DNA of 9,775 nt from Alphaproteobacteria bacterium (GTDB taxonomy: Bacteria > Pseudomonadota > Alphaproteobacteria > RF32 > CAG-239), in assembly GCA_017452115.1 (NCBI GenBank), contig JAFTNB010000080.1, positions 1-9,775 of the forward strand, given 5' to 3'. Shown here in pieces: positions 1 to 6,450 of this stretch (within the stretch, counting starts at the first letter, position 1; the number at the start of each line of letters is the position of its first letter). The notes beneath the pieces were generated by a model. It ran no database searches. It worked only from the letters and a program-made list of their open reading frames with translations, and had not been told where the DNA came from. Made by a program: the position numbers and the translations under genes.

Positions 1-66
1 AACGAGGTTCGAACTCGTGTTCCCGCCGTGAGAGGGCGGTGTCCTAGACCACTAGACGATGGGACC
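1..66 (-). tRNA. tRNA-Glu (anticodon CTC), 3' end cut by window edge
   Basis: Read on the minus strand, a cloverleaf starts at position 66. It has acceptor strand GGTCCCA, D-arm GTC...GAC, a 5-bp anticodon stem CCGCC/GGCGG around the 7-nt loop CTCTCAC, and T-arm ACGAG-TTCGAAC-CTCGT. The anticodon is CTC (positions 30-32), which reads GAG as glutamate. The D-arm and anticodon arm closely match the typical bacterial tRNA-Glu. The last base of the T-arm side is at position 2 and position 1 is the first base of the 3' acceptor strand. About six acceptor bases, the discriminator and any CCA lie outside the window. It has its own promoter in the gap to the gene at 127. Confidence 0.95.
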
Positions 67-82
67 TCAACTCACAAAACAC

Positions 83-111
83 TCTATAATGCAGTTTGTT
101 AAAACATGCAA
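83..111 (-). promoter_or_regulatory. Sigma70-type promoter for tRNA-Glu
   Basis: On the minus strand there is TTGCAT (106-111), a 17-nt spacer, then TATAGA (83-88). The expected start is about 7 nt further on, leaving a leader of roughly 10 nt before the mature tRNA 5' end at 66. The spacing is ideal and the two boxes are near consensus. No clear terminator hairpin separates the upstream protein gene from the tRNA, so some read-through from 127 is possible. Confidence 0.65.
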
Positions 112-126
112 GAACTTTTTACGTTT

Positions 127-480
127 TTATTCTGCTAATGCGGCTTCTTCCCAAGATACCAAACCAATTTGTCCCCAATCTAATGGAATACTTTCTACCA
201 TCTGCATATTGGCTACATAGCTATCTTTAATATTTTCAAGAATAGTTTCCACAATAACAACTTGCGGAGCGCAGCGCAATTTAGCTCTAATATCCGGATG
301 AATATAATCCAAGATTATTTTTTGTGTGTTGTTGCGTAAAAATATTGCGTGATCTTTACCGTCATAAATAATTTTGGGAGCTTGAGGGGTATCATTTTTG
401 GCTTTTAAAAAGATATACAATTCACCTTCATCGCCTTCTGCAACATAAAACGACTTTTCTGTAGTATAACCTGTTGACAT
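127..480 (-). CDS. Hypothetical protein, 117 aa, acidic, soluble
   Basis: I do not recognise the family. The product is 117 residues with no signal peptide or membrane segment. It is rich in beta-type segments in the first half (YIFLKAK, KIIYDGKDHAIFLR) and has one cysteine near residue 70 in CAPQVVIVETIL. The C-terminus is acidic (SWEEAALAE). The start is ATG, preceded by AAGGA with about 7 nt spacing. The gene lies 17 nt downstream of the gene at 498-842 in the same direction, so the two are very likely co-transcribed from the promoter near 880. A clean reading frame, a good ribosome site and operon spacing support a real gene. The function is unknown, and no catalytic motif is visible. Confidence 0.75.
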   Translation of the reverse strand: MSTGYTTEKSFYVAEGDEGELYIFLKAKNDTPQAPKIIYDGKDHAIFLRNNTQKIILDYIHPDIRAKLRCAPQVVIVETILENIKDSYVANMQMVESIPLDWGQIGLVSWEEAALAE

Positions 481-497
481 GATAAAGTCCTTTTTAG

Positions 498-842
498 TTA
501 CATATTGCGTCCGGCCATAGCAGCTTTAATTTCTTCTGGCGACAATTTTTTTGTCTTTTTGTCCTCTTTGCTTGAAGATAAAGCATGCTCCATTCCTTCT
601 ACCATTGCAACAGCACCGGCAGTTCCCATTGCTAATAACCCAACTACATGCAGAGCATTCAATTCTATGGCTTTTTCAGTCGGACGTCCATCGGTTGCAT
701 CAACTACATTAGGAGTTCCTCCTAATGCCATTGTCGCTGCCCCTAAAGCTAATCCGGCTACAATTTTTTTACCTGATGGAAAGACTTTTAGTTTTTTACT
801 GGGATTGTTTTTGATTCCATCTGCATATTTTTGCATATCCAT
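498..842 (-). CDS. Hypothetical small membrane protein, 114 aa, two helices
   Basis: Family not recognised. The product starts MDMQKYADG, has a Lys-rich stretch (about residues 12-26), a Gly/Ala-rich hydrophobic segment (about 27-43, IVAGLALGAATMALGG), a short polar loop, a second Gly/Ala-rich hydrophobic segment (about 62-82, ALHVVGLLAMGTAGAVAMV) and a highly charged Lys/Glu tail. This suggests a two-helix hairpin in the inner membrane with both ends on the same side. The small-residue spacing would allow tight helix packing. The frame stays open to a TTG at 860, but AGGAG at 850-854 sits 7 nt before the ATG at 842, so 842 is the start. It is the first gene of a two-gene unit with 127-480. 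Calling it a membrane protein rests on hydrophobicity alone. Confidence 0.75.
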   Translation of the reverse strand: MDMQKYADGIKNNPSKKLKVFPSGKKIVAGLALGAATMALGGTPNVVDATDGRPTEKAIELNALHVVGLLAMGTAGAVAMVEGMEHALSSSKEDKKTKKLSPEEIKAAMAGRNM

Positions 843-849
843 CTCAAGA

Positions 850-854
850 CTCCT
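850..854 (-). promoter_or_regulatory. Ribosome binding site fixing the start at 842
   Basis: AGGAG on the minus strand ends 7 nt before the ATG at 842. It lies inside the longer open frame that begins with TTG at 860, which rules that TTG out as the usual start and removes six residues. Confidence 0.75.
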
Positions 855-877
855 AATCAATAATCTTATTCTTATTT

Positions 878-906
878 AACTTACCATAATTGACAAAATT
901 TGTCAA
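878..906 (-). promoter_or_regulatory. Promoter of the 842/480 gene pair
   Basis: On the minus strand a perfect TTGACA (901-906) is followed after 17 nt by TAAGTT (878-883), a weak -10. The predicted start is near 871, which gives a leader of about 29 nt containing the AGGAG site. A perfect -35 with a poor -10 is compatible with a regulated promoter. The -35 box is one arm of the palindrome at 890-906. Confidence 0.5.
890..906. promoter_or_regulatory. Perfect 17-bp palindrome, operator candidate
   Basis: TTGACAAA-A-TTTGTCAA has 8-bp arms around a single central A. One arm forms the -35 box of the minus-strand promoter for the pair at 842/480, and the remaining bases fall in the spacer. A dimeric repressor bound here would block RNA polymerase. 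No regulator gene lies beside it, and no second copy is seen in the window. It could be chance in A+T-rich DNA, but the arms include GAC/GTC and the placement is apt. Confidence 0.45.
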
Positions 907-1007
907 ATGTATTTAGCGAAATAATATAAAAAAATATTTTATTAATACTATAAACAAAAAGTTTAATATGTCATTAAAAAGCTTGTTTTAATCCTCTAAA
1001 ATATCCC

Positions 1008-1955
1008 CTAACGTTTGAGTAAAGACGAAATTGTCGGACGTTCAAATAACTTTTTCGGTTTAATAAATGACGGCATTGCCGAAGATTTTTCAGTTTCTAA
1101 TTGGTTTGTTTTGTCATGTTGAAGTATAGCCGGTTTATTATCAGTCTGATTCTTTGCTTGATATAAACAATCAAATCCCGGAACTTTTGTATAAAATTGT
1201 TCAATGCCGGATAATTTTTCATTTTGTCCGATATACAATAACCCACCGAAAGTTTGTTTATTTAGCAATTTTTCTAAAATTTTTGTTTGATTTTCCGCAG
1301 AAAACAAGTGCAGTACATTTCTGCAAAAAATAATATCAAAATTTTCTTGCCCGACAATATCTTCTTGCAAGTTATATTGGCGAAATTGTACCATACTCAT
1401 AATATCATCATTAATTTGCCAATTCTCTTTTTCCGGATGAAAATTTGCGATAATAGAACTTGCATTCATTCCGTTTTGAATTTCGAACTTGTTATATATT
1501 CCTTTTTGAGCTTTGTGTATAGCTACAGAAGACAAATCGGTGCCAAGAATATCAATACTCCAATCACGCACATTCAACAAACTTCTTTTTATTGCAATGG
1601 CTAGGGAATATGTTTCTTGTCCGGTAGAACAGCCGGCACTCCAAATTCTTAATTTTTTAATACCTCGATTATATTCACGCAAATAGGGAAGAATAGATTC
1701 TTCCAGTTGTTTAAATACGTTATAATTTCGAAAAAAGCTGGTTTCAAGCATTGTCATTGCTTCAACCAGCTGATTAATAAAAGGCTTTTGTTCCAACCGT
1801 AATTCATCAATTAATTCTTCGACTGCAGCATATCCTTTTTCTCGAACAAAATTACTAATTTTTTTATCTAGTACAAAAAAATCATCTTCAGTGAAATGCC
1901 AACCGGCATTTTTTTCTAGTATACTAACCAGATAATCAAAATCATTTTTCTTCAT
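1008..1955 (-). CDS. cheR: CheR-type chemoreceptor glutamate methyltransferase, 315 aa
   Basis: CheR enzymes use S-adenosylmethionine to methylate glutamates on chemoreceptors during adaptation, acting in the cytoplasm at the receptor array. The N-terminal helical domain (about 1-75) ends in ETSFFRN (71-77), matching the family's ETSFFRD element. The SAM domain (about 80-268) has WSAGCSTGQETYSLAI (105-120, family form GCSTGEEPYS), TDLS (139-142), NFDIIFCRNVL (205-215) and GGLLYIGQNEKL (237-248, usually GHSE). Residues after about 270 form a polar 45-residue tail not needed for the fold. The gene starts 2 nt after the stop of the response regulator gene, whose last codons supply the AAGGA ribosome site, so translation is probably coupled. 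No cheB or receptor gene is visible. Family assignment is firm, but the substrate is inferred. Confidence 0.93.
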   Translation of the reverse strand: MKKNDFDYLVSILEKNAGWHFTEDDFFVLDKKISNFVREKGYAAVEELIDELRLEQKPFINQLVEAMTMLETSFFRNYNVFKQLEESILPYLREYNRGIKKLRIWSAGCSTGQETYSLAIAIKRSLLNVRDWSIDILGTDLSSVAIHKAQKGIYNKFEIQNGMNASSIIANFHPEKENWQINDDIMSMVQFRQYNLQEDIVGQENFDIIFCRNVLHLFSAENQTKILEKLLNKQTFGGLLYIGQNEKLSGIEQFYTKVPGFDCLYQAKNQTDNKPAILQHDKTNQLETEKSSAMPSFIKPKKLFERPTISSLLKR

Positions 1956-1957
1956 TG

Positions 1958-2326
1958 CTATTCCTTCAACAATCCAAGAATAATTAACTTACTTTTGATA
2001 ATTTCTTCATCAAACGGTTTCATTAAATAATCATCGGCTCCACCTTGCAATGCTTCTGATATTTTTTCTGGATTGGAATTTGATGAACAAAACACGATTC
2101 GCGGTTGACGAATTCTTTTATCATTTCTGATTTTATAAAGTACATCAATCCCATCAATGACCGGTAACCACCAATCCATTACCACAATATCAGGTTCTGT
2201 TGCCAGACATTTCTCAATTACTTCATCACCATCTTCGGCAACTTCTACCTCAAAACCGAAATTGCTGAAAATTTTAGCTAACACCATTCTGATAATTTGA
2301 GAATCATCTGCAATTAAACACTTCAC
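1958..2326 (-). CDS. Single-domain CheY-like response regulator, 122 aa
   Basis: This is a stand-alone receiver domain with no output domain, so it should act by phosphorylation-dependent protein binding or as a phosphorelay intermediate. It has the full active site: the acidic pair D7/D8, phospho-acceptor D51 in VVMDWWLPVIDG, S81 in the Thr/Ser switch position, Y100 in the aromatic switch position and K103 in MKPF. The length is typical of the family. The start is GTG at 2326 with AGGGA about 9 nt upstream; no better ATG fits the conserved KCLIADDS strand. It is 12 nt after the ChpT-like gene and 2 nt before cheR. The likely phosphodonor or partner is the neighbouring phosphotransferase, inferred from operon position. 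It lacks features that would identify it as CpdR or DivK. Confidence 0.93.
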   Translation of the reverse strand: MKCLIADDSQIIRMVLAKIFSNFGFEVEVAEDGDEVIEKCLATEPDIVVMDWWLPVIDGIDVLYKIRNDKRIRQPRIVFCSSNSNPEKISEALQGGADDYLMKPFDEEIIKSKLIILGLLKE

Positions 2327-2338
2327 TTTTATATATCC

Positions 2339-2950
2339 CTATCTTATGCGTAGAGCTAAACACTCTTTCTCTGCTATTATCAAATTATAATTAGAATCTT
2401 TTAATAATTCCTTTAAATAAAATATAGGAGCAAATAATGCATTAAATTGAGGTGATGAACCATCAATACAACCTATAGTCGCCATAATTTTATCTGCTGC
2501 CGGAGCAGGAGTTTTGGAGCAAATAAATAATTCTCCATTTTGATATTCTACATTAATAACACCGCCTTTAATCAGAGTATCCGCAACAATCATGATTCCG
2601 ACCAACGCAATTTTTGCCAATTGCCAAGGAATAGCTTTCATTTGCAAAATTATGTTATGATTCTTTCCTCCGATAGTAGAAAGATAATCTGTTGCAGTTT
2701 TGAATACAAGAGCAGAATCTTCAAGATTAGCGTTATTAATACCAAATGCCAGTCTGAAAAATTTGATTCGAGCATTTATTACTGCTGAACTTGTCTTAAG
2801 ATTAGCAGTAATGTCTTCCAGAAAATCCAAGTCACCATCTTCCAATAATTCTACAGCATTAGAAACGGCTCCGGAAATACCGGCAATATCATGGCACATT
2901 CTGGTTAAAATTAATTCTGAAATTGCTGTAGCTGATATATTGTGGTTCAT
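2339..2950 (-). CDS. chpT: ChpT-like histidine phosphotransferase, 203 aa
   Basis: In alphaproteobacteria such as Caulobacter, ChpT passes phosphate from the hybrid kinase CckA to the receivers of CtrA and CpdR. The diagnostic segment is LTRMCHDIAGISGAVSNAVE (15-34), with H20 as the expected phosphorylated histidine, followed by HD and a two-helix dimerisation hairpin. The C-terminal part (about 90-203) corresponds to the degenerate, non-catalytic ATPase-like domain of the family, and no intact N, G1 or G2 boxes are visible. The length matches ChpT. GAGGA sits about 4 nt before the ATG, and the upstream gene ends 11 nt away. The neighbouring receiver and CheR suggest this copy may serve motility or chemotaxis rather than, or as well as, the CtrA cell-cycle relay. 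Family is confident, precise orthology less so. Confidence 0.85.
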   Translation of the reverse strand: MNHNISATAISELILTRMCHDIAGISGAVSNAVELLEDGDLDFLEDITANLKTSSAVINARIKFFRLAFGINNANLEDSALVFKTATDYLSTIGGKNHNIILQMKAIPWQLAKIALVGIMIVADTLIKGGVINVEYQNGELFICSKTPAPAADKIMATIGCIDGSSPQFNALFAPIFYLKELLKDSNYNLIIAEKECLALRIR

Positions 2951-2961
2951 TTTTTCCTCAA

Positions 2962-4107
2962 TTAAAAATTAAACAAATCTGTGTTCATAAAACGCTGATC
3001 TTCTCTGGACATTCTGGTATAATCCAATTCCAAAAACATTGGATCATCCAATAACAACTTTCCTGATGAAGCTTTAAGATATGGTTTGTTTCCTCCTAAT
3101 CCCCATACTACTTCATCTTTATTGTCGGGCGTACCGTATTTTTGATTAATTTTTTTCCAGAAATCATAAACTTTAATGTTGCGTAAATATGTAGCTTTAG
3201 CACTATTTCCGGTAATTGATGGGGATAAACTATTATAATATATACGATATACTTTATTGTTACTAAAGTTGCTGGTTAATTTTACAATAATTTCTTCTTT
3301 GGTATCAAATCGAGCAAATTTTACGGTTTCAGGATATTGATGTCCGTCTTTTTTTGATAAAGTAACAACGCAGCTGTTCAGCCGCTCATATCCGACGACT
3401 CCGTTATTGCGGCATTTTTCTTCATTACGCCATTTTATGAAATTTGGAATTTCAAACTTCTCCGCAACTTTTGTAAATTTACGAATTTTCAATGCTTCCT
3501 CAACTTGTGGTAATGTCATACGTAACATGACGCCGGAAATATCAAACACTGAAGCATTAGCCCGTTTTTTATTGTTTCGTGAATTACTTAACATATTTTC
3601 TAAACTATTTGACGGAACATCAGGGAGGGCATCATCTGATGTTGACTTAAGAGCATCTAAAGTATTACTAATCCATGTATTGGGTTTATTTTCAGGTTGA
3701 ATATTTTCTATCAATGGAGCAGAAGAAGTGTCTTCTGATAAATCTTGATTGTTTATACTTTCAAAAGATTGCGCGCTGTCTGCTTTTGTCGGAATAACAG
3801 GTACATCTGCATAATTATGAGTGATAGTCGTATCTGTAATGTCATTATTTTTCAAATTTTCTTCGTTTGTTATAAGTGTAGGTGATTTTGTTTCTTCAGA
3901 TTTTGGTTCTGTTATATCTTTTTTTTCGATTCCTACTTTGATTGGTGTTGGAGGAATAATAGAAAACAGATTCCCATCAGCCTCTTCTTCACTATCATAC
4001 ATTATAGGATCATAGCCTTCATCTGCTTGAGTATTATATATCCCAAACAGCAGAAAGAACGTACTAATATACAATATTCTGTTCATATTCTCTAACAGAC
4101 TCACCAT
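2962..4107 (-). CDS. Exported protein of unknown function, 381 aa
   Basis: The N-terminus has a signal peptide (NRILYISTFFLLFGIYNTQA, predicted cut after A28). There follows a long disordered-looking linker (about 30-185) rich in Ser, Asn, Pro, Thr, Asp and Glu, then a folded domain (about 187-381). The folded part begins FDISGVMLRMTLPQVEEALK, which resembles the 'GI.LGM....A...L' opening of several small periplasmic beta-alpha domains (SmpA/BamE-like). It also has C232 and C246, which could form a disulfide. It is therefore likely periplasmic or anchored at the envelope. It is the first gene of the operon with chpT, the response regulator and cheR. Start 4107 has AAGG at 4114-4117, but the promoter leaves a leader of only about 9 nt, so M8 (4086) is an alternative. 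No enzyme motif is seen. Confidence 0.8.
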   Translation of the reverse strand: MVSLLENMNRILYISTFFLLFGIYNTQADEGYDPIMYDSEEEADGNLFSIIPPTPIKVGIEKKDITEPKSEETKSPTLITNEENLKNNDITDTTITHNYADVPVIPTKADSAQSFESINNQDLSEDTSSAPLIENIQPENKPNTWISNTLDALKSTSDDALPDVPSNSLENMLSNSRNNKKRANASVFDISGVMLRMTLPQVEEALKIRKFTKVAEKFEIPNFIKWRNEEKCRNNGVVGYERLNSCVVTLSKKDGHQYPETVKFARFDTKEEIIVKLTSNFSNNKVYRIYYNSLSPSITGNSAKATYLRNIKVYDFWKKINQKYGTPDNKDEVVWGLGGNKPYLKASSGKLLLDDPMFLELDYTRMSREDQRFMNTDLFNF

Positions 4108-4122
4108 ATGTTACCTTGTCAT

Positions 4123-4151
4123 ACTATATTCATTATTTTTTTAATTATCAA
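4123..4151 (-). promoter_or_regulatory. Promoter of the exported protein-chpT-RR-cheR operon
   Basis: The minus strand has TTGATA (4146-4151), 17 nt, then TATAGT (4123-4128). Both boxes are close to consensus and the spacing is ideal. The predicted start near 4116 leaves a very short leader to the ATG at 4107, or about 30 nt to the ATG at 4086. No other promoter is evident in the 11-, 12- and 2-nt gaps within the operon. Confidence 0.6.
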
Positions 4152-4186
4152 ACTCAATCCACGATTTATCAAGAAATCTATTTGCT

Positions 4187-4215
4187 TTTACAAATAAAAT
4201 TGTGTAATTTATGAA
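4187..4215 (+). promoter_or_regulatory. Promoter of the trmFO-hpnCDE operon
   Basis: The plus strand has TTTACA (4187-4192), 17 nt, then TATGAA (4210-4215), with a predicted start near 4222. This would give a leader of about 25 nt to the ATG at 4247 but only about 10 nt to the ATG at 4232. It is back to back with, and does not overlap, the minus-strand promoter at 4123-4151. The -10 is moderate. Confidence 0.45.
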
Positions 4216-4246
4216 AGATAAGAATTAATGGATGACGAGAATATAT

Positions 4247-5599
4247 ATGAATAAAAATACCGTGCATGTAATTGGAGCCGGTTTAGCCGGTAGTGAAGCT
4301 GCTTGGCAATTGGCTATGCGTGGAATAAATGTAATAATTCATGAAATGAAACCGCATAAATTTTCACCGGCACATAAAAATTCCGGATGTGCGGAGCTCG
4401 TATGTTCCAATTCGCTGCGTTCTGATGATGCCGAGCATAATGCCGTAGGACTTTTACATGAAGAAATGCGACGTTGCGGTTCTTTGATTATGCGTTGCGC
4501 TGATGCGTGTAAAGTTCCCGCGGGAGGGGCGCTTGCCGTAGATAGAGATGTTTTTTCTGCCCTTGTTACTCAAGAATTACAAAATCATCCATTAATTAAT
4601 TTTGTGCATGAAGAGGTTACGGAGTTACCGCCGGCTCAATGGGGAGAATGCATTATTGCTACCGGTCCGTTAACTTCAGACGCTTTAATTGATTCGATTC
4701 TTCAACATATCGATAGTCAAACATTATCTTTTTATGATGCTATTGCTCCGGTAATTTACAAAGAAAGCATTGATTTTAATAAAGCGTGGTATCAATCTCG
4801 TTATGATAAAGGTGATAAATATGATTATATTAATTGCCCTATGTCTAAAGATGAATACTACCGCTTTGTTGATGAATTATTAAATGGAGAACAAGTTGAA
4901 TTTCATGAGTGGGAACAACCGAATTATTTTGAAGGCTGCCTTCCTATTGAGGTTATGGCTTCTCGCGGTCGAGATACATTGCTTTACGGGCCAATGAAAC
5001 CGGTAGGATTAACCAATCCTCATTTTGCTGAAAAACCTTATGCTGTAGTGCAGCTGCGCCAAGATAATAATGAAGATACGCTGCGCAATATGGTAGGATT
5101 TCAAACCAAGCTTAAATATGGGGAACAACAACGTATCTTTCGCACAATTCCCGGATTGGAAAATGCCGAATTTGCTCGTCTTGGCGGAATACATAAAAAT
5201 ACTTTTATTAAAAGTCCGATTCTCTTAGATGATTATTTATGCTTAAAAACTTTACCGCATATCCGTTTTGCCGGTCAAATTACTGGCTGTGAGGGATATG
5301 TTGAAAGTGCTGCCGTCGGTTTTATGGCAGGATATTTTTCGGCTTGTCAGGTATGTGGAAAAACTCCGATAATTCCCCCAAAAACAACTGCGTTTGGAGC
5401 GATGCATCGGCATCTGACGGAATGCCTGAATATTGAAGATTATCAGCCGATGAACATTAATTTTGGTATTTTTCCGACTATAAGCGGAGAAACGACTGCT
5501 AATGGCAAATTCCGTAAACTTAAAGGCATGGATAGAAAATCAGCTTATTCACGGCGTGCGCTGCATGACTTGGAAATATGGAAAAAGGATATTTTATGA
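4247..5599 (+). CDS. trmFO: Methylenetetrahydrofolate-tRNA-(uracil-5)-methyltransferase, 450 aa
   Basis: TrmFO makes 5-methyluridine at position 54 of the tRNA T-loop, using 5,10-methylenetetrahydrofolate as carbon donor and FAD/NAD(P)H for reduction. The N-terminal dinucleotide-binding site [15 protein letters not shown], the [10 protein letters not shown] segment (C53), [25 protein letters not shown] (C231), [18 protein letters not shown] and the C-terminal [11 protein letters not shown] are all classic family elements. The two cysteines correspond to the FAD/substrate cysteines known in the Bacillus subtilis enzyme. The length is normal. An in-frame ATG at 4232 would add five residues. I prefer 4247 because of GAGA 6 nt upstream, the promoter position, and because [12 protein letters not shown] lines up with the start of homologues. 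The stop overlaps the hpnC start (ATGA). Confidence 0.96.
   Translation: MNKNTVHVIGAGLAGSEAAWQLAMRGINVIIHEMKPHKFSPAHKNSGCAELVCSNSLRSDDAEHNAVGLLHEEMRRCGSLIMRCADACKVPAGGALAVDRDVFSALVTQELQNHPLINFVHEEVTELPPAQWGECIIATGPLTSDALIDSILQHIDSQTLSFYDAIAPVIYKESIDFNKAWYQSRYDKGDKYDYINCPMSKDEYYRFVDELLNGEQVEFHEWEQPNYFEGCLPIEVMASRGRDTLLYGPMKPVGLTNPHFAEKPYAVVQLRQDNNEDTLRNMVGFQTKLKYGEQQRIFRTIPGLENAEFARLGGIHKNTFIKSPILLDDYLCLKTLPHIRFAGQITGCEGYVESAAVGFMAGYFSACQVCGKTPIIPPKTTAFGAMHRHLTECLNIEDYQPMNINFGIFPTISGETTANGKFRKLKGMDRKSAYSRRALHDLEIWKKDIL
5585..5589 (+). promoter_or_regulatory. Ribosome binding site fixing the hpnC start
   Basis: AAGGA lies 6 nt before the ATG at 5596 and inside the last codons of trmFO. It favours 5596 over the in-frame ATG at 5578, which has no such site. 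Confidence 0.7.
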
Positions 5600-6441
5600 A
5601 AACACGTCAAAAACAAGCTTCTGATGAAAATTTTCCGGTTGCTTCTCTGATGATAGCAAAGACACTGCGGCCGCTGGTTAATGATTATTATGTTTTTGCA
5701 CGCTATTGTGATGATATATCTGATAATCCGGAATTAAAAGCAGAAGAAAAAATAGCCCGACTTAATGAAATAGCTGATATATTTTATGGAAAAACCAAAT
5801 ACCGTGGTAACAAACTTTCATTTGCCTCCAGACTGAAAAATGATTTTTTGCGTGAAGAATTAGATTTTTCTTTAGCCGGAGATTTATTAACGGCATTTCG
5901 CCGTGATTCTGTCGGCTTTGTTTATGAAACTTGGGCGCAGCTGATTGATTATTGTATGTACTCTGCAGTTCCTGTTGGGAGATTTATGCTGGCTATCCAT
6001 AATGAAAGTCCTATAACCTATCAACCTGCAGCCTCATTATGTGCCGCATTACAAATAGTAAATCACTTACAAGATATTAAATATGATTTATTAAAATTAA
6101 ACCGTTTGTATCTGCCTGCCGATATGATGAACGAATATAGGGTTGCAAAGAAAGATTTATTAGCTGATAAGAGTACCCCCGAGCTTAAAGCTTTAATATC
6201 ATACATTTCTCGGCTGGTTCAAGGACAACTCAAAGAAGGATATGTGCTCCCACAATTGGTTCAAAATCGCCGTTTACGCTATCAGCTTTATATTATCCTT
6301 TCTTTAACCAATATTATGTTAAAAAAGATAAATAATGGTGATGTTCTGGCTCAAGAAATTCGCTTGAATAAATGGAATTGGTTATGCGGGATTTGTAGCG
6401 GAATATTGCGTGGACTGTTTCAATGCAGTCGTTTGAACTAA
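5596..6441 (+). CDS. hpnC: Hydroxysqualene synthase HpnC, 281 aa
   Basis: HpnC converts presqualene diphosphate to hydroxysqualene, the middle step of the three-enzyme bacterial squalene route. The product is a trans-isoprenyl diphosphate synthase of the squalene/phytoene synthase family. The N-terminal ENFPVAS (11-17) is the HpnC signature. The first Asp-rich motif is DDISD (39-43) in [10 protein letters not shown], the second DIKYD (160-164) in [18 protein letters not shown], and AVPVGR lies near 125-129. The ATG at 5596 overlaps the trmFO stop as ATGA and has AAGGA 6 nt upstream. The 281-residue length fits the family. The second motif reads [10 protein letters not shown] where most relatives have a charged or Gly-containing version, a mild divergence. 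It is followed 9 nt later by hpnD, and order plus signature separate it from its paralogue. Confidence 0.93.
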   Translation: MKTRQKQASDENFPVASLMIAKTLRPLVNDYYVFARYCDDISDNPELKAEEKIARLNEIADIFYGKTKYRGNKLSFASRLKNDFLREELDFSLAGDLLTAFRRDSVGFVYETWAQLIDYCMYSAVPVGRFMLAIHNESPITYQPAASLCAALQIVNHLQDIKYDLLKLNRLYLPADMMNEYRVAKKDLLADKSTPELKALISYISRLVQGQLKEGYVLPQLVQNRRLRYQLYIILSLTNIMLKKINNGDVLAQEIRLNKWNWLCGICSGILRGLFQCSRLN

Positions 6442-6450
6442 GGAATTGTA

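Noticed and set aside
843..860. TTG start adding six residues to the small membrane protein
   Set aside because: The AGGAG ribosome site lies within those codons and points to the ATG at 842.
505..879. Plus-strand 124-codon frame
   Set aside because: It is the antisense image of the membrane protein gene at 498-842, which has the better ribosome site, promoter and operon context.
876..888. CtrA-like half sites (TTAAC, TTACCAT) near the promoter of the small gene pair
   Set aside because: The spacing does not match the TTAA-N7-TTAA pattern, and such words are frequent in A+T-rich intergenic DNA.
973..992. Possible terminator hairpin after cheR (ATTAAAA / TTTTAAT)
   Set aside because: The stem is only A-T pairs, has no G-C core and no clear T-run after it, so it is likely chance in A+T-rich DNA.
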